Shown: in pieces, positions 46,224-54,496 of the stretch
How the letters are laid out: each line of letters opens with the position of its first letter
Numbering within the stretch: position 1 is the stretch's first letter
Assembly: GCF_012396015.1 (NCBI RefSeq)
Contig: NZ_JAAXOQ010000004.1
Coordinates: 62,001 to 126,000, forward strand
Reading direction: 5' to 3'
Length of the DNA stretch: 64,000 nucleotides
DNA from: Tsukamurella spumae
GTDB lineage: Bacteria > Actinomycetota > Actinomycetes > Mycobacteriales > Mycobacteriaceae
The notes under the pieces: model-generated
What the model was told of the DNA's origin: nothing
What the model saw: the letters and a program-made list of their open reading frames with translations, nothing else
Database searches by the model: none
Made by a program: the position numbers and the translations under genes

Positions 46224-47393
46224 GTGGTGCTCCGCCTCACCGGCTTCGACCTCTACCCCGCCGAGGATCTCGTGGCGGACTACCGCAGGCTCTTGACGAC
46301 CGGAGACCCGGTGGCGGAGCGCTTCGTCGACGAGACCTTCCTGGGGCCGCTGGGACCGGAGAGGTCCCGTGATCTCCTGAACCGAGCACTCGAGAGCTCG
46401 GTGGACGACCTGCCCGATGCGCCGGAATCGATGCGCGCATTGTTCTCCGAGTTCGAGCAGGTTCCGTCGTGGGTGGACCCGGCCCTCATCGAGGAGGGGG
46501 CCGCGGTCTGGCGACGGTGGGGCTATGCGCTCGGCGCTGTCGGCAACGCCGGCACGATGGACACCTACACCGAGGGCTCGTTGGCCGTTCCCCTCTCGCT
46601 CTCCGGTGGCTATGCCGGCGATTCGGCGCTCAATCGCTACCTCGAGACCAGTCGGTGGTGGATCGAGGTGTGCCGTCCCGGTGCCGTCATGACCCCGGGC
46701 TCGCTCGGCCGACGGATCTCGATGCAGGTCCGGGTCATGCACGTGAGCGTGCGGCGCCGCGTGGCGGATCACCCGGAGTGGGATGCGCAGCGATGGGGCC
46801 TACCGATCAGTCAGGCCGAGATGATGTTGACACTGCTCGGCGGCAGCGTCGGTCCGGCACTGGGGCTGTACGCGGTCGGCTACCTGACGTCCGCGCACGA
46901 GATCCGGGCGGTGCTCCATTTCAACCGCTACCTCGGCTATCTGGTGGGCATGCACTGGGACCGCTTCCCGACGACCGTCGCCGACGGTCTCCGCCTGCTC
47001 TACCTCTTCAACGCGACCCGCTCGTACGACGCGGGGAGCGCGGGCACCGAGCTCGTCGAGTCGTTCGTTCCGGCGTTCGCGCCCCGTGCCGGCCAGGGGC
47101 CCGCGGACCGGCTGCGCGCCGGCCTGCACCTGCGCATGCAGGCCGGCTACAGCAGGTTGTTCATGCTGCCGTGGAACCGGCGCAAGTACCGCATGCCGTC
47201 GTCGGCCCTCGGGCTCTGCCTGCTGCTCGCACGAGCCCCCGCGATCGTCGCGCTCGAGGTGGCCCGCCGGATCAGCCCTGCCGCGGACGCGGCCTGGCAG
47301 CGCGCATCCGTACGGGCCTGGGACCGGTGGCAGCGGTGGGCGCTGAGCAACAAGTCGGAGCGGTTCGCCGCCGCCACGCCCCTGCGTCGTTGA
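46224..47393 (+). CDS. oxygenase MpaB-family (DUF2236) protein
   Basis: 389 residues from the GTG at 46224; no ATG is in frame nearby and no ribosome site is clear, so the true start is uncertain and the N-terminus may be cut at the mce junction. Family blocks: Y-L-E-T-S-R-W-W near residue 143, R-V-M-H-V-S-V-R-R near 171 with the heme-type histidine, W-G-L-P-I-S-Q near 190 and F-M-L-P-W-N-R-R-K-Y near 312. The remnant at 30169-30423 matches its end. It is distinct from the DUF2236 protein at 40940. Confidence 0.8.
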   Translation: MVLRLTGFDLYPAEDLVADYRRLLTTGDPVAERFVDETFLGPLGPERSRDLLNRALESSVDDLPDAPESMRALFSEFEQVPSWVDPALIEEGAAVWRRWGYALGAVGNAGTMDTYTEGSLAVPLSLSGGYAGDSALNRYLETSRWWIEVCRPGAVMTPGSLGRRISMQVRVMHVSVRRRVADHPEWDAQRWGLPISQAEMMLTLLGGSVGPALGLYAVGYLTSAHEIRAVLHFNRYLGYLVGMHWDRFPTTVADGLRLLYLFNATRSYDAGSAGTELVESFVPAFAPRAGQGPADRLRAGLHLRMQAGYSRLFMLPWNRRKYRMPSSALGLCLLLARAPAIVALEVARRISPAADAAWQRASVRAWDRWQRWALSNKSERFAAATPLRR

Positions 47394-47449
47394 TCCGGCG
47401 GATCCGGCCGCCGCTCGGCGCGGATTTCGCAGGTCGGCGGCCCTTGCGG

Positions 47450-47503
47450 TAGCCTGGGGCGGTTGCCGTCACGGCAACACTCCTGCCGTGGAGAGTCCAC
47501 GGC
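47450..47503 (+). promoter_or_regulatory. rpsF promoter and structured leader
   Basis: A TAGCCT box (47450-47455) is followed by two perfect hairpins: GTTGCCG/CGGCAAC (47462-47478) and GCCGTGGA/TCCACGGC (47485-47503). The rpsF start is 32 bases further. In many bacteria an S6:S18 binding element sits in this leader; here that is only suggested by position. Confidence 0.5.
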
Positions 47504-47534
47504 CGCATAGTCCATAGGAGGAGGCGAAAAGCCC

Positions 47535-47819
47535 ATGCGTAATTACGAACTGATGGTGATCCTGGATCCGAGCCTGGATGAGCGCACCGTCGCGCCCTCG
47601 CTGGAGACCTTCCTGAACGTGGTCCGCAAGGACGGCGGATCGATCGGGAACGTCGACATCTGGGGCAAGCGCCGTCTTGCTTACGAGATCTCGAAGAACG
47701 CCGAGGGCATCTACGCGGTGATCGATCTGACCGCCGAGCCCGCCACCGTGAACGAGCTCGATCGCCAGCTCAAGCTGAACGAGTCGGTGCTTCGCACTAA
47801 GGTGCTGCGGCAGAACTAG
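47535..47819 (+). CDS. rpsF: 30S ribosomal protein S6
   Basis: 94 residues, full family length, [12 protein letters not shown] at the N-terminus and [10 protein letters not shown] near residue 43. Binds S18 in the platform of the small subunit. First gene of rpsF-ssb-rpsR-rplI, with TAGGAGGAGG before the start. Confidence 0.98.
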   Translation: MRNYELMVILDPSLDERTVAPSLETFLNVVRKDGGSIGNVDIWGKRRLAYEISKNAEGIYAVIDLTAEPATVNELDRQLKLNESVLRTKVLRQN

Positions 47820-47846
47820 CCGTACTACAAAGCAGGGAGAAACACC

Positions 47847-48383
47847 ATGGCAGGCGAGACGGTCATCACGGTCATCGGAAACCTGACGGCGGACCCGGAG
47901 CTGCGCTTCACCCCGTCGGGTGCAGCGGTGGCCAACTTCACCGTCGCGTCCACGCCCAGGACCTTCGACCGGAATTCCAATGAGTGGAAGGACGGCGAGG
48001 CACTGTTCATGCGCTGCAACATCTGGCGCGAGGCGGCGGAGAACGTCGCCGAGTCGCTCACGAAGGGCACTCGCGTCATCGTCTCCGGCCGGCTCAAGCA
48101 GCGGTCCTACGACGATCGTGAGGGCAACAAGCGCACGGTGGTGGAACTCGAGGTCGACGAGATCGGCCCCTCCCTCAAGTACGCGACGGCGAAGCCGACG
48201 CGCACGCAGCGCGGCGGTGGCGGCGGCGGTTTCGGTGGCGGCGGCCAGGGCGGCGGTGGCGGTTACAGCCAGCAGCCGGCCCAGCAGGCTCCGCGCCAGA
48301 ACCAGCCCGCAGACGATCCGTGGGGCAGTGCCCCCGCGGCCGGGAGCAGCTTCGGCGGCGGCAACGACGATCCGCCGTTCTGA
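47847..48383 (+). CDS. ssb: single-stranded DNA-binding protein
   Basis: 178 residues: an OB-fold (1-112) with G-N-L-T-A-D-P-E-L near residue 11 and the [11 protein letters not shown] motif, then a Gly/Gln-rich linker and the acidic tip D-D-P-P-F that recruits replication proteins. An AGGGAGAA ribosome site lies 27 bases after rpsF. Confidence 0.98.
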   Translation: MAGETVITVIGNLTADPELRFTPSGAAVANFTVASTPRTFDRNSNEWKDGEALFMRCNIWREAAENVAESLTKGTRVIVSGRLKQRSYDDREGNKRTVVELEVDEIGPSLKYATAKPTRTQRGGGGGGFGGGGQGGGGGYSQQPAQQAPRQNQPADDPWGSAPAAGSSFGGGNDDPPF

Positions 48384-48405
48384 TCCCGGGATCGAACACT
48401 GTGAA

Positions 48406-48429
48406 GGCGCCCCGGTTTCGCCGGGCGCC
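48406..48429 (+). other. hairpin between ssb and rpsR
   Basis: GGCGCCCCGG and CCGGGCGCC pair with one bulged base around a TTTCG loop. It lies within the operon and may serve in RNA processing or partial termination. Confidence 0.5.
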
Positions 48430-48460
48430 GAAGTAGACCTCATCAAGGAGTACCAACACC

Positions 48461-48718
48461 ATGGCCGGTAAGGGCAATGGCCGGAAGGTGCGCGTCGAGA
48501 AGGCCGTCAAGGCCAAGGCGTGCACGTTCTGCAAGGAGAAGAACACCAAGATCGACTACAAGGACACCACGCTCCTGCGTCGGTTCCTGTCGGAGCGGGG
48601 CAAGATCCGCAGCCGCCGCGTGACGGGCAACTGCGTCCAGCACCAGCGCGACATCGCGATCGCCGTCAAGAACGCGCGTGAGGTGGCCCTGCTGCCGTTC
48701 ACGTCGACGACCCGCTAA
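48461..48718 (+). CDS. rpsR: 30S ribosomal protein S18
   Basis: 85 residues. It keeps Zn-type residues: C-T-F-C near 21-24 and C-V-Q-H near 58-61, so it is the zinc-binding (C+) form. In mycobacteria a C- paralogue replaces it under zinc starvation. AAGGAG precedes the ATG. Confidence 0.97.
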   Translation: MAGKGNGRKVRVEKAVKAKACTFCKEKNTKIDYKDTTLLRRFLSERGKIRSRRVTGNCVQHQRDIAIAVKNAREVALLPFTSTTR

Positions 48719-48732
48719 GGAGGGATGAAGAA

Positions 48733-49185
48733 ATGAAGCTCATCCTCACCGCCGACGTCGACAACCTGGGCGCCCCCGGCGACACCGTCGAGGTCAAGGA
48801 CGGCTACGGCCGCAACTACCTGCTGCCCCGCGGCCTGGCCATCGTGGCCACCCGCGGTGCTGAGAAGCAGGTCGAGGGCATCCGCCGCAGCCAGGAGGCC
48901 AAGCGCGTGCGCGGCCTCGATCACGCCAACGAGATCAAGCAGGCCATCGAGGGCCTCGCCGCCGTCTCGCTGACCGTGAAGACCGCGGAGTCGGGCAAGC
49001 TGTTCGGCTCGGTCACCACCGCTGACGTCGCCGCCGCGCTCAAGGCCGCAGGCGGCCCCGTCGTCGACAAGCGCACCATCGAGCTGCCCGAGGGGCACAT
49101 CAAGTCCACGGGCTCGTTCCCCGTGGTCGTCGCCCTGCACCCCGACGTCCGCGCGAAGTTCGCGCTCACCGTCGCGGCGCAGTAG
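48733..49185 (+). CDS. rplI: 50S ribosomal protein L9
   Basis: 150 residues with the L9 signature G-D[15 protein letters not shown] near residue 17-33, a long linker helix and a C-terminal RNA-binding domain. Starts 14 bases after rpsR with AAGGAGG; last gene of the operon. Confidence 0.98.
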   Translation: MKLILTADVDNLGAPGDTVEVKDGYGRNYLLPRGLAIVATRGAEKQVEGIRRSQEAKRVRGLDHANEIKQAIEGLAAVSLTVKTAESGKLFGSVTTADVAAALKAAGGPVVDKRTIELPEGHIKSTGSFPVVVALHPDVRAKFALTVAAQ

Positions 49186-49197
49186 CTCCACGAACGA

Positions 49198-49235
49198 AGA
49201 ACCCCACCGGCCCTCGCGGGGCGGTGGGGTTCTTT
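49198..49235 (+). terminator. rho-independent terminator of the rpsF operon
   Basis: AGAACCCCACC (49198-49208) pairs with GGTGGGGTTCT (49223-49233), followed by TTC. It begins 13 bases after the rplI stop. Confidence 0.85.
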
Positions 49236-49251
49236 CGCGTCTCCGGGGCGA

Positions 49252-49752
49252 TCAGACGGTGATCGTGCCCACGCACGGCGTGCTGGTCTGCGTGCCGATC
49301 CACTCCGAGCCGGCGCCCGCCTTGATCACCAGGTTGAAGGTGACGGAGCCCTTACCGGTCGTCACGGGCGTCTTGTTGAGCGTCGGCGACGCGCCGACGC
49401 CGGTCACCTTGGCGGTGCCGTACTTGCCGGACGTGGTGTTGTTCCAGGACAACGAGCCGTTCGACGCGAACTGGCTGAGGACGAAGTCGCGGTAGCCCGC
49501 GTTGCCCGTCGCGGAGACCAGGATCTGCCCGGGGCCTCCGACGGTGACCGTGACCTTCCAGGTGAGCTGATCGCCGCCGAGAGTGAACATCGGGTTCGCG
49601 CTCGAGCAGGTGGCCGTCACCGAGGCGGGCTTCGGCTTCGGCTTCGGTGCGGGTGCGGGTGCGGCCGTGGCGGGTCCGATGGCGAACGTGGCGGCAGCCG
49701 CGAGCGCGACCGCGACGCCGGCTGTGCGCGTCGAGATCGTGGAGGTGTTCAT
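49252..49752 (-). CDS. secreted protein of unknown function
   Basis: 166 residues: a Sec signal peptide with cleavage near A-T-A-A (about residue 31), a Pro/Lys linker (A-P-K-P-K-P-K-P) and a domain of about 120 residues rich in Thr, Gly and Val with two cysteines (near 49 and 161), probably a beta-sandwich closed by a disulfide. It interrupts the rplI-dnaB order on the opposite strand. I do not recognise the family. Confidence 0.7.
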   Translation of the reverse strand: MNTSTISTRTAGVAVALAAAATFAIGPATAAPAPAPKPKPKPASVTATCSSANPMFTLGGDQLTWKVTVTVGGPGQILVSATGNAGYRDFVLSQFASNGSLSWNNTTSGKYGTAKVTGVGASPTLNKTPVTTGKGSVTFNLVIKAGAGSEWIGTQTSTPCVGTITV

Positions 49753-50297
49753 CGGTGCGTCCTTCTGCAGTCGTCAATGCTCGGACAAAGAGTACGCGTC
49801 GTAGGTGACCCGGAGAAGGTGCGTCCGGGCCCGGTGACGTGTTCGTGCAGGTAGGGGGCACGGCGGGTGACCGGCAGGTAACAACGAGGGGTGGTTTTGC
49901 CGGCCCGGCGACGACGGGTGCACTGACGACACGCCCGAATGTGAGTTCAGTGCGACACGCGGAGGAACTTCGATCCACAGGGTGGGGAAGCCGTTGGACC
50001 CGATCTGACCTGCGGTGGCCCGAATCGGCGCCACAGGTTTCCACAGGTTTTCCCCATCGGTCCACACCGATGTCCCCATGCTGACAGCGCGCCGTACACA
50101 GGAAATGCACAGATTCGTCCACAGGTGAAGTTTGCAACGGCGAGCGGAGGGCTTAGCGTTCACGTGCGTCGGTCGCGCGCCCGCACGGGAGTCCCCGGAA
50201 ACCTGTCAGTGGTCCGCGCTAGACCTGTAGTGAGCGTTGGTGAGTCCCTGCGCGCGGCCCCCGGCGGCACGCGGGTGCGAGGAGAGGTGGGTGCGCG
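49753..50297. other. intergenic region upstream of dnaB
   Basis: 545 bases with no convincing gene; the open frames in it lack ribosome sites and family matches. It contains the promoter region of the secreted-protein gene and the TCCACA cluster described separately. Confidence 0.6.
49974..50123 (+). repeat. cluster of TCCACA motifs (DnaA-box-like) with a tandem decamer
   Basis: TCCACA occurs at 49974, 50040, 50061 and 50118, all on the plus strand, and CCACAGGTTT is repeated head to tail at 50031-50050. Mycobacterial DnaA boxes are TTGTCCACA-like; these share the 3' six bases only. A regulatory role for dnaB is possible. Confidence 0.45.
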
Positions 50298-52958
50298 GTG
50301 TCGGTCACGGACGAGCAGGAGTTCACCCCGGACCCGGCTCAGCGCTCGGAGCCCGCTCCCAGCGGTCCGCCGCCCGAGGACTTCGGCCGCCAGCCCCCGC
50401 AGGACATCGCCGCGGAACAGTCGGTGCTCGGCGCCATGATGCTGTCCAAGGACGCCATCGCCGACGTGCTCGAGGTGCTCAGCCCGGGTGACTTCTACCG
50501 GCCCGCGCACCAGTCGGTCTACGACGCGATCCTGGACCTCTACGGTGCGGGTGAGCCCGCCGATGCGGTCACCGTCTCCGCCACGCTCGACCGCAAGGGC
50601 GAACTCAAGCGCGTCGGCGGCGCCCCGTACCTGCACACCCTGATCTCCACTGTGCCGACGGCTGCGAACGCCGGGTACTACGCCGAGATCGTGGCCGAGA
50701 AGGCCATCCTGCGTCGGCTCGTCGAGGCAGGGACCAGGATCGTCCAGTACGGCTACTCGGGGTCCGACGGTGCCGATGTCGCCGAGGTGGTCGACCGCGC
50801 GCAGGCCGCCGTCTACGACGTGACGGAGCGCAAGGCCTCCGAGGACTACGTGATCCTCGAGGAGCTGCTGCAGCCCACGATGGACGAGATCGACGCGATC
50901 GCCTCGCGCGGCGGCGTCAGCATGGGCGTGCCTACGGGGTTCACCGACTTCGACGCGCTGACCAACGGCCTGCACGCGGGGCAGATGATCATCGTGGCCG
51001 GGCGGCCGGGCGCCGGCAAGGCGTTGTCCCTCGATACGAAGCTGCCGACGCCGACGGGCTGGACCACGATGGGGCAGGTCCGGCCGGGGGATCACCTCAT
51101 CGGCGCTGATGGCATCCCGACGATGGTGGTCGCCGCGACCGAGGTGATGACGGGCCGGCCGTGCTACGAGGTCGAGTTCTCCGACGGGTCCGTCATCGTG
51201 GCCGACGCTCAGCACCAGTGGCTCACCGAGGACCGGACTTCGCGGAAGTCCGCGAATTCGGTACGCGCGGTGTACAGCAGGGTCCGTGTCCAACACGCCG
51301 TCGCGGCGGTCCGTACGACCGAGGAGATCGCGGGGACGCTGCGCACCCGCACCAAGGACGCTCGACTCAACCACTGTGTGACGAATACCGAGCCCCTCCG
51401 TCTTCCGGCCGCGGAACTGCTCGTGGGCCCGTACACGCTCGGCGCGTGGCTCGGTGACGGAACATCGGCCGTCGCGCAGATCACCTCCGCCGACCCCGAG
51501 GTGCCCATGCTGATCGAGGCGGAGGGGTACCAGTGCACCCCGTCGGCGTCGGCGAAGTACCGCTACCGGATCGCCCTAGCTGATGACGGACTGCTCGCCC
51601 CGAAGCCGTGCGTGGTGTGCGGCACGACGTTCACGCCGAAGCTCCCGCACGTGCGCACGTGCGGGAAGGTGTGCGGGGGCAAGGCGAAGGCGGTCAGTGC
51701 GCCGGTACCTGCGCTCCGATGCAAGCATTGCGGGAACCGCGCCACGGGGAGTGGCGCGGAGTGCATGGATTGCTACAAGGGCCTCGGCTCGGTGACGGCG
51801 CGCTTGCGGACCATCGGCGTCCTCGGCGCGAAGCACATCCCGATGGAGTACTTGCGCGGTTCCGAGGCTCAGCGCCGTGCGCTGCTCGCCGGGCTGCTCG
51901 ACACGGACGGCACTGTGACTCCGAGCGGCGGGGTTCAGTTCGGGGTGACGGATCGCCGTCTCGCAATGGATGTTCGTGAGCTGATCGTCGGCCTCGGCTA
52001 CCGGTGCCATGTGTCGACCAAGCGGGTATCGGGTCGCTCGGAGGCATCGTCGATCGCCTACACGTTGACGTTCACGACCCAGGACGAGGTCTTCGGCTTG
52101 AGCCGGAAGGCGATCCTGCACAAGGAGCGCCGGCGCACCGCGAGCCCCGCTCGTTCAGGCACTCGATTCATCGTGGACGTCCGGCCGATTCCGAGCGTGC
52201 CCGTGCGCTGCGTGCAGGTGGACAACGAATCCCACCTCTACCTCGCCGGTGAGTCGATGATTCCTACACACAACTCGACCATGGCGCTGGACGTCCTGCG
52301 CTCGTGCACCGTCGAGCACCACATGCCCGGCGTGCTGTTCAGTCTCGAGATGAGCAAGACCGAGGTCGTCATGCGCCTGCTCTCCGCGGAGGCGCGGATC
52401 AAGCTCGCCGACATGCGCTCGGGCAAGATGTCCGACGACGACTGGACCCGCCTTGCGCGCCGCATGTCGGAGATCTCCGAAGCGCCGCTGTTCGTGGACG
52501 ATTCGCCGAACCTCACGATGATGGAGATCCGGGCCAAGGCACGCCGCCTCAAGCAGCGGCACGACCTCAAGCTCATCGTCATCGACTACCTGCAGCTGAT
52601 GACCTCGGGCAAGAAGGTCGAGTCCCGCCAGCAGGAGGTCTCCGAGTTCTCCCGGCAGCTCAAGCTGCTGGCGAAGGAGCTCGAGGTCCCGCTCATCGCC
52701 GTGGCACAGCTCAACCGTGGTCCCGAGCAGCGCACCGACAAGAAGCCCCAGGTGGCCGACCTCCGCGAGTCCGGCTCGCTCGAGCAGGACGCGGACATGG
52801 TGGTCCTCGTGCACCGGCCCGACGCCTACGAGCGCGACGACCCGCGCGCGGGTGAGGCCGACTTCATCCTCGGCAAGCACCGCGCCGGTCCCACCGCCAC
52901 CATCACCGTGGCGCACCAGCTGCACTACTCCCGGTTCGTGGACATGGCCAAGGGCTGA
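50298..52958 (+). CDS. dnaB: replicative DNA helicase DnaB, interrupted by an intein
   Basis: The 886-residue precursor gives a 468-residue helicase after splicing. The N-terminal domain (about 40-150) has A-A-E-Q-S-V-L-G-A-M-M; the RecA-like domain has V-A-G-R-P-G-A-G-K, split by the intein directly after the P-loop lysine, resuming with S-T-M-A-L-D, then V-I-D-Y-L-Q-L-M (Walker B) and R-E-S-G-S-L-E-Q-D-A-D. DnaB unwinds DNA ahead of the fork as a hexamer. The start is a GTG 12 bases after GGTGGGTGCGCG; no clear ribosome site. Same locus and intein site as in M. tuberculosis. Confidence 0.97.
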   Translation: MSVTDEQEFTPDPAQRSEPAPSGPPPEDFGRQPPQDIAAEQSVLGAMMLSKDAIADVLEVLSPGDFYRPAHQSVYDAILDLYGAGEPADAVTVSATLDRKGELKRVGGAPYLHTLISTVPTAANAGYYAEIVAEKAILRRLVEAGTRIVQYGYSGSDGADVAEVVDRAQAAVYDVTERKASEDYVILEELLQPTMDEIDAIASRGGVSMGVPTGFTDFDALTNGLHAGQMIIVAGRPGAGKALSLDTKLPTPTGWTTMGQVRPGDHLIGADGIPTMVVAATEVMTGRPCYEVEFSDGSVIVADAQHQWLTEDRTSRKSANSVRAVYSRVRVQHAVAAVRTTEEIAGTLRTRTKDARLNHCVTNTEPLRLPAAELLVGPYTLGAWLGDGTSAVAQITSADPEVPMLIEAEGYQCTPSASAKYRYRIALADDGLLAPKPCVVCGTTFTPKLPHVRTCGKVCGGKAKAVSAPVPALRCKHCGNRATGSGAECMDCYKGLGSVTARLRTIGVLGAKHIPMEYLRGSEAQRRALLAGLLDTDGTVTPSGGVQFGVTDRRLAMDVRELIVGLGYRCHVSTKRVSGRSEASSIAYTLTFTTQDEVFGLSRKAILHKERRRTASPARSGTRFIVDVRPIPSVPVRCVQVDNESHLYLAGESMIPTHNSTMALDVLRSCTVEHHMPGVLFSLEMSKTEVVMRLLSAEARIKLADMRSGKMSDDDWTRLARRMSEISEAPLFVDDSPNLTMMEIRAKARRLKQRHDLKLIVIDYLQLMTSGKKVESRQQEVSEFSRQLKLLAKELEVPLIAVAQLNRGPEQRTDKKPQVADLRESGSLEQDADMVVLVHRPDAYERDDPRAGEADFILGKHRAGPTATITVAHQLHYSRFVDMAKG
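51021..52274 (+). other. DnaB intein, class 3, with LAGLIDADG homing endonuclease
   Basis: 418 residues inserted at the P-loop. It begins with Ala instead of Cys/Ser and ends T-H-N followed by Ser. Trp67 (in A-Q-H-Q-W), Cys397 (in V-R-C-V-Q-V-D) and Thr416 form the W-C-T triad that marks class 3 inteins, which splice through the internal Cys. Two LAGLIDADG-type helices are intact: L-G-A-W-L-G-D-G-T near 140 and L-L-A-G-L-L-D-T-D-G-T near 288. Between them lie eight cysteines in two ribbons (197, 200, 214, 218 and 234, 237, 248, 251). The close relative is the M. tuberculosis DnaB intein. Confidence 0.92.
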
Positions 52959-53005
52959 GCTCGTCTGTAGGGTCCCCTGATGACATGTCGGGATCCGAAC
53001 CTACT

Positions 53006-53033
53006 TGTCGGACACTTGGTGGTTCCGACATTT
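53006..53033 (+). terminator. probable dnaB terminator
   Basis: A seven-base stem with an 11-base loop is followed by TTT, 48 bases after the dnaB stop. Confidence 0.45.
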
Positions 53034-53278
53034 GCATGGGACAGGCGCGCGAACTCCCCGGATCTGAGGTCTGAGATGGCACCGTCAGGTGCATGCCGCC
53101 TGATCGGCTCGCGGGGTCCGCGGTAGACGTCTCGTTCCGCCGCGGCGATAACCTCTGTAAGCGGAGAGTCGCATTGTCGTCGGCTGAGCTGGAGGACCTC
53201 TGTGCTGCCGCGCAGTGGCGAACCTTCCGCTAGTACAGGGGCAAGAGCGCTGCTCGGGGTGGTTCTGGTCGAGCACCA

Positions 53279-53296
53279 CGCGCCACTAGTGGCGCG
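53279..53296. repeat. 18-base perfect palindrome
   Basis: CGCGCCACTAGTGGCGCG. It is longer than expected by chance and stands in a gene-free stretch downstream of the anti-sigma gene. It could be a protein site or a remnant of an insertion end. Confidence 0.6.
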
Positions 53297-53433
53297 GGTT
53301 TGAATCTCTAGGCGTGAGACAAGCGCGTGTGCCAACGGGTTCCCGTCCAGCATGCTGAAGACCGCGGCACGGGCCGCTTCATACAGTTAGTCGCCCAGAG
53401 GGGGCTCGGAGTTCCCAGCCTTCACACCCTTCG

Positions 53434-53748
53434 TCACGTACCTTGACGGCACACGCAGAGGTCGCCGCAGCCGCACGGTTCGGAGCAGCCGCATCGGTCG
53501 CCGCAGCCGCACACTGTCTTGAGGTCGATCAGGCCGAGCACGCGTTCGGTGAACCCTTGTGCCGGAGCGGTATCAGGGACTGCGGTGAGCCGCAAACGAC
53601 GGTTGATCCTCGTCATCTCCGTGTACCAGCGGCGGCATGCCGGACAACTGTTGAGGTGGTTCTGTGCGTTCACCGCATCCGCAGAACCCTGCTCTCCGTC
53701 GAGATCCGCGGAGAGCGCCCCACGAAGCTGACCACAGTCGATGCTCAC
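53434..53748 (-). CDS. zinc-finger anti-sigma factor with C-X-C-rich tail
   Basis: 104 residues. The anti-sigma zinc motif H31-x3-C35-x2-C38 is complete, preceded by the usual L-x-A-D-L-D-G-E. The tail has eight more cysteines at 80, 82, 86, 88, 92, 94, 98 and 100, four C-X-C pairs separated by short Gly/Asp/Pro turns, like a small metallothionein and suited to bind Cu(I) or Zn. It is soluble, with no membrane helix. Start GTG after AGGAGGGG. It is divergent from the SigC-like gene 184 bases away, which it should bind and hold inactive. Release on metal loss or gain is inference. Confidence 0.82.
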   Translation of the reverse strand: MSIDCGQLRGALSADLDGEQGSADAVNAQNHLNSCPACRRWYTEMTRINRRLRLTAVPDTAPAQGFTERVLGLIDLKTVCGCGDRCGCSEPCGCGDLCVCRQGT

Positions 53749-53867
53749 GCGCCCCTCCTACCTGTTGAAGTACCTACTCAATTCATGAGGTTAGTCGTGC
53801 CCGGCGCAGTCCGTCGAGGGCGAACGGCCGCCACGAAATGCTGACGAGTTGCGACCTGCCAACTACA

Positions 53868-53893
53868 GGAAGTAGTAGTTTGTTACCCCGTGG
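53868..53893 (+). promoter_or_regulatory. possible ECF-type promoter for the sigma gene
   Basis: GGAAGT (53868-53873) and CGTGG (53889-53893) with a 15-base spacer resemble the GGAAC/CGT pattern of ECF promoters, 40 bases before the sigma start. It would mean autoregulation. Weak evidence. Confidence 0.3.
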
Positions 53894-53932
53894 AGGTATC
53901 CGGATGCCGCCTGGCCTGGTTTCATATGGGCT

Positions 53933-54496
53933 ATGTCGCAAAGATCCGGCGCGGACACGAAGCTCACCGAGCTGGCGTTCGCTGCTGGGCGCGGTGAGAG
54001 TGCAGCGCTGGAGGAGTTCATCCGCACGACCCAACGAGACGTGATCCGCGTGATCTGTCATTTGAGTGGTCCGCAGGACGCCGAGGACCTGGCGCAAGAA
54101 ACCTTCTTGCGCGCCATAGGAGCTTTGCATCGTTTCGAAGGTCGGTCCTCGGCGCGCACTTGGCTCATTAGCATCGCGCGTCGGGTTGTTGTCGATGCTC
54201 GCAGGCATGCGCTGGCGCGGCCTCGGCTCGCGAGTCAGGATGTCCAGGCTGTGTTCGAGGCCACTTGCGTTGCGCCGGGGATGGGGTTGGAGACCCGCGC
54301 GAGCGTTCTTGACTTGTTATCGGGTCTGTCTCCTGAGCGGCGGGAAGCCTTGGTGCTGACACAAGTGCTTGGGTTCAGTTACGCCGAAGCTGCTGACGTC
54401 ACGGGAGTGCCGATCGGGACCGTCCGCTCTAGGGTTTCACGGGCCCGCGCTGATCTGGAGGCAGTGACTCCATCTAACGACGTAGCAGCCGGGTAG
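53933..54496 (+). CDS. sigC: ECF RNA polymerase sigma factor, SigC-like
   Basis: 187 residues with both core regions: sigma2 contains D-A-E-D-L-A-Q-E-T-F-L-R-A-I-G-A near residue 47 and S-S-A-R-T-W-L-I-S-I-A-R-R near 70; sigma4 has S-P-E-R-R-E-A-L-V-L-T-Q-V-L-G-F-S-Y-A-E-A-A near 130 and V-P-I-G-T-V-R-S-R-V-S-R-A-R. These blocks are very close to M. tuberculosis SigC, which has been tied to copper acquisition and the isonitrile lipopeptide genes. M. tuberculosis SigC has no known anti-sigma; this one has a divergent candidate. Targets probably include the isonitrile genes downstream. Confidence 0.83.
   Translation: MSQRSGADTKLTELAFAAGRGESAALEEFIRTTQRDVIRVICHLSGPQDAEDLAQETFLRAIGALHRFEGRSSARTWLISIARRVVVDARRHALARPRLASQDVQAVFEATCVAPGMGLETRASVLDLLSGLSPERREALVLTQVLGFSYAEAADVTGVPIGTVRSRVSRARADLEAVTPSNDVAAG

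Larger units (their letters stand above)
52959..53433. other. intergenic region between dnaB and the anti-sigma gene
   Basis: 475 bases without a recognisable intact gene. A hairpin TGTCGGA/TCCGACA at 53006-53030 followed by TTT could terminate dnaB. An 18-base perfect palindrome lies at 53279-53296. On the minus strand around 53300-53370 a short frame (L-Y-E-A-A-R-A-A-V-F-S-M-L-D-G) has coding-like composition but is cut by stops and may be a gene remnant. Confidence 0.5.

Noticed and set aside
53280-53310. tRNA-like T-arm (GGTTTGAATCTC)
   Set aside because: No matching acceptor or anticodon stems can be folded around it.
52925-53353. Minus-strand ORF of 142 codons after dnaB
   Set aside because: Overlaps the dnaB end, no start signal; only a short inner part looks coding-like.
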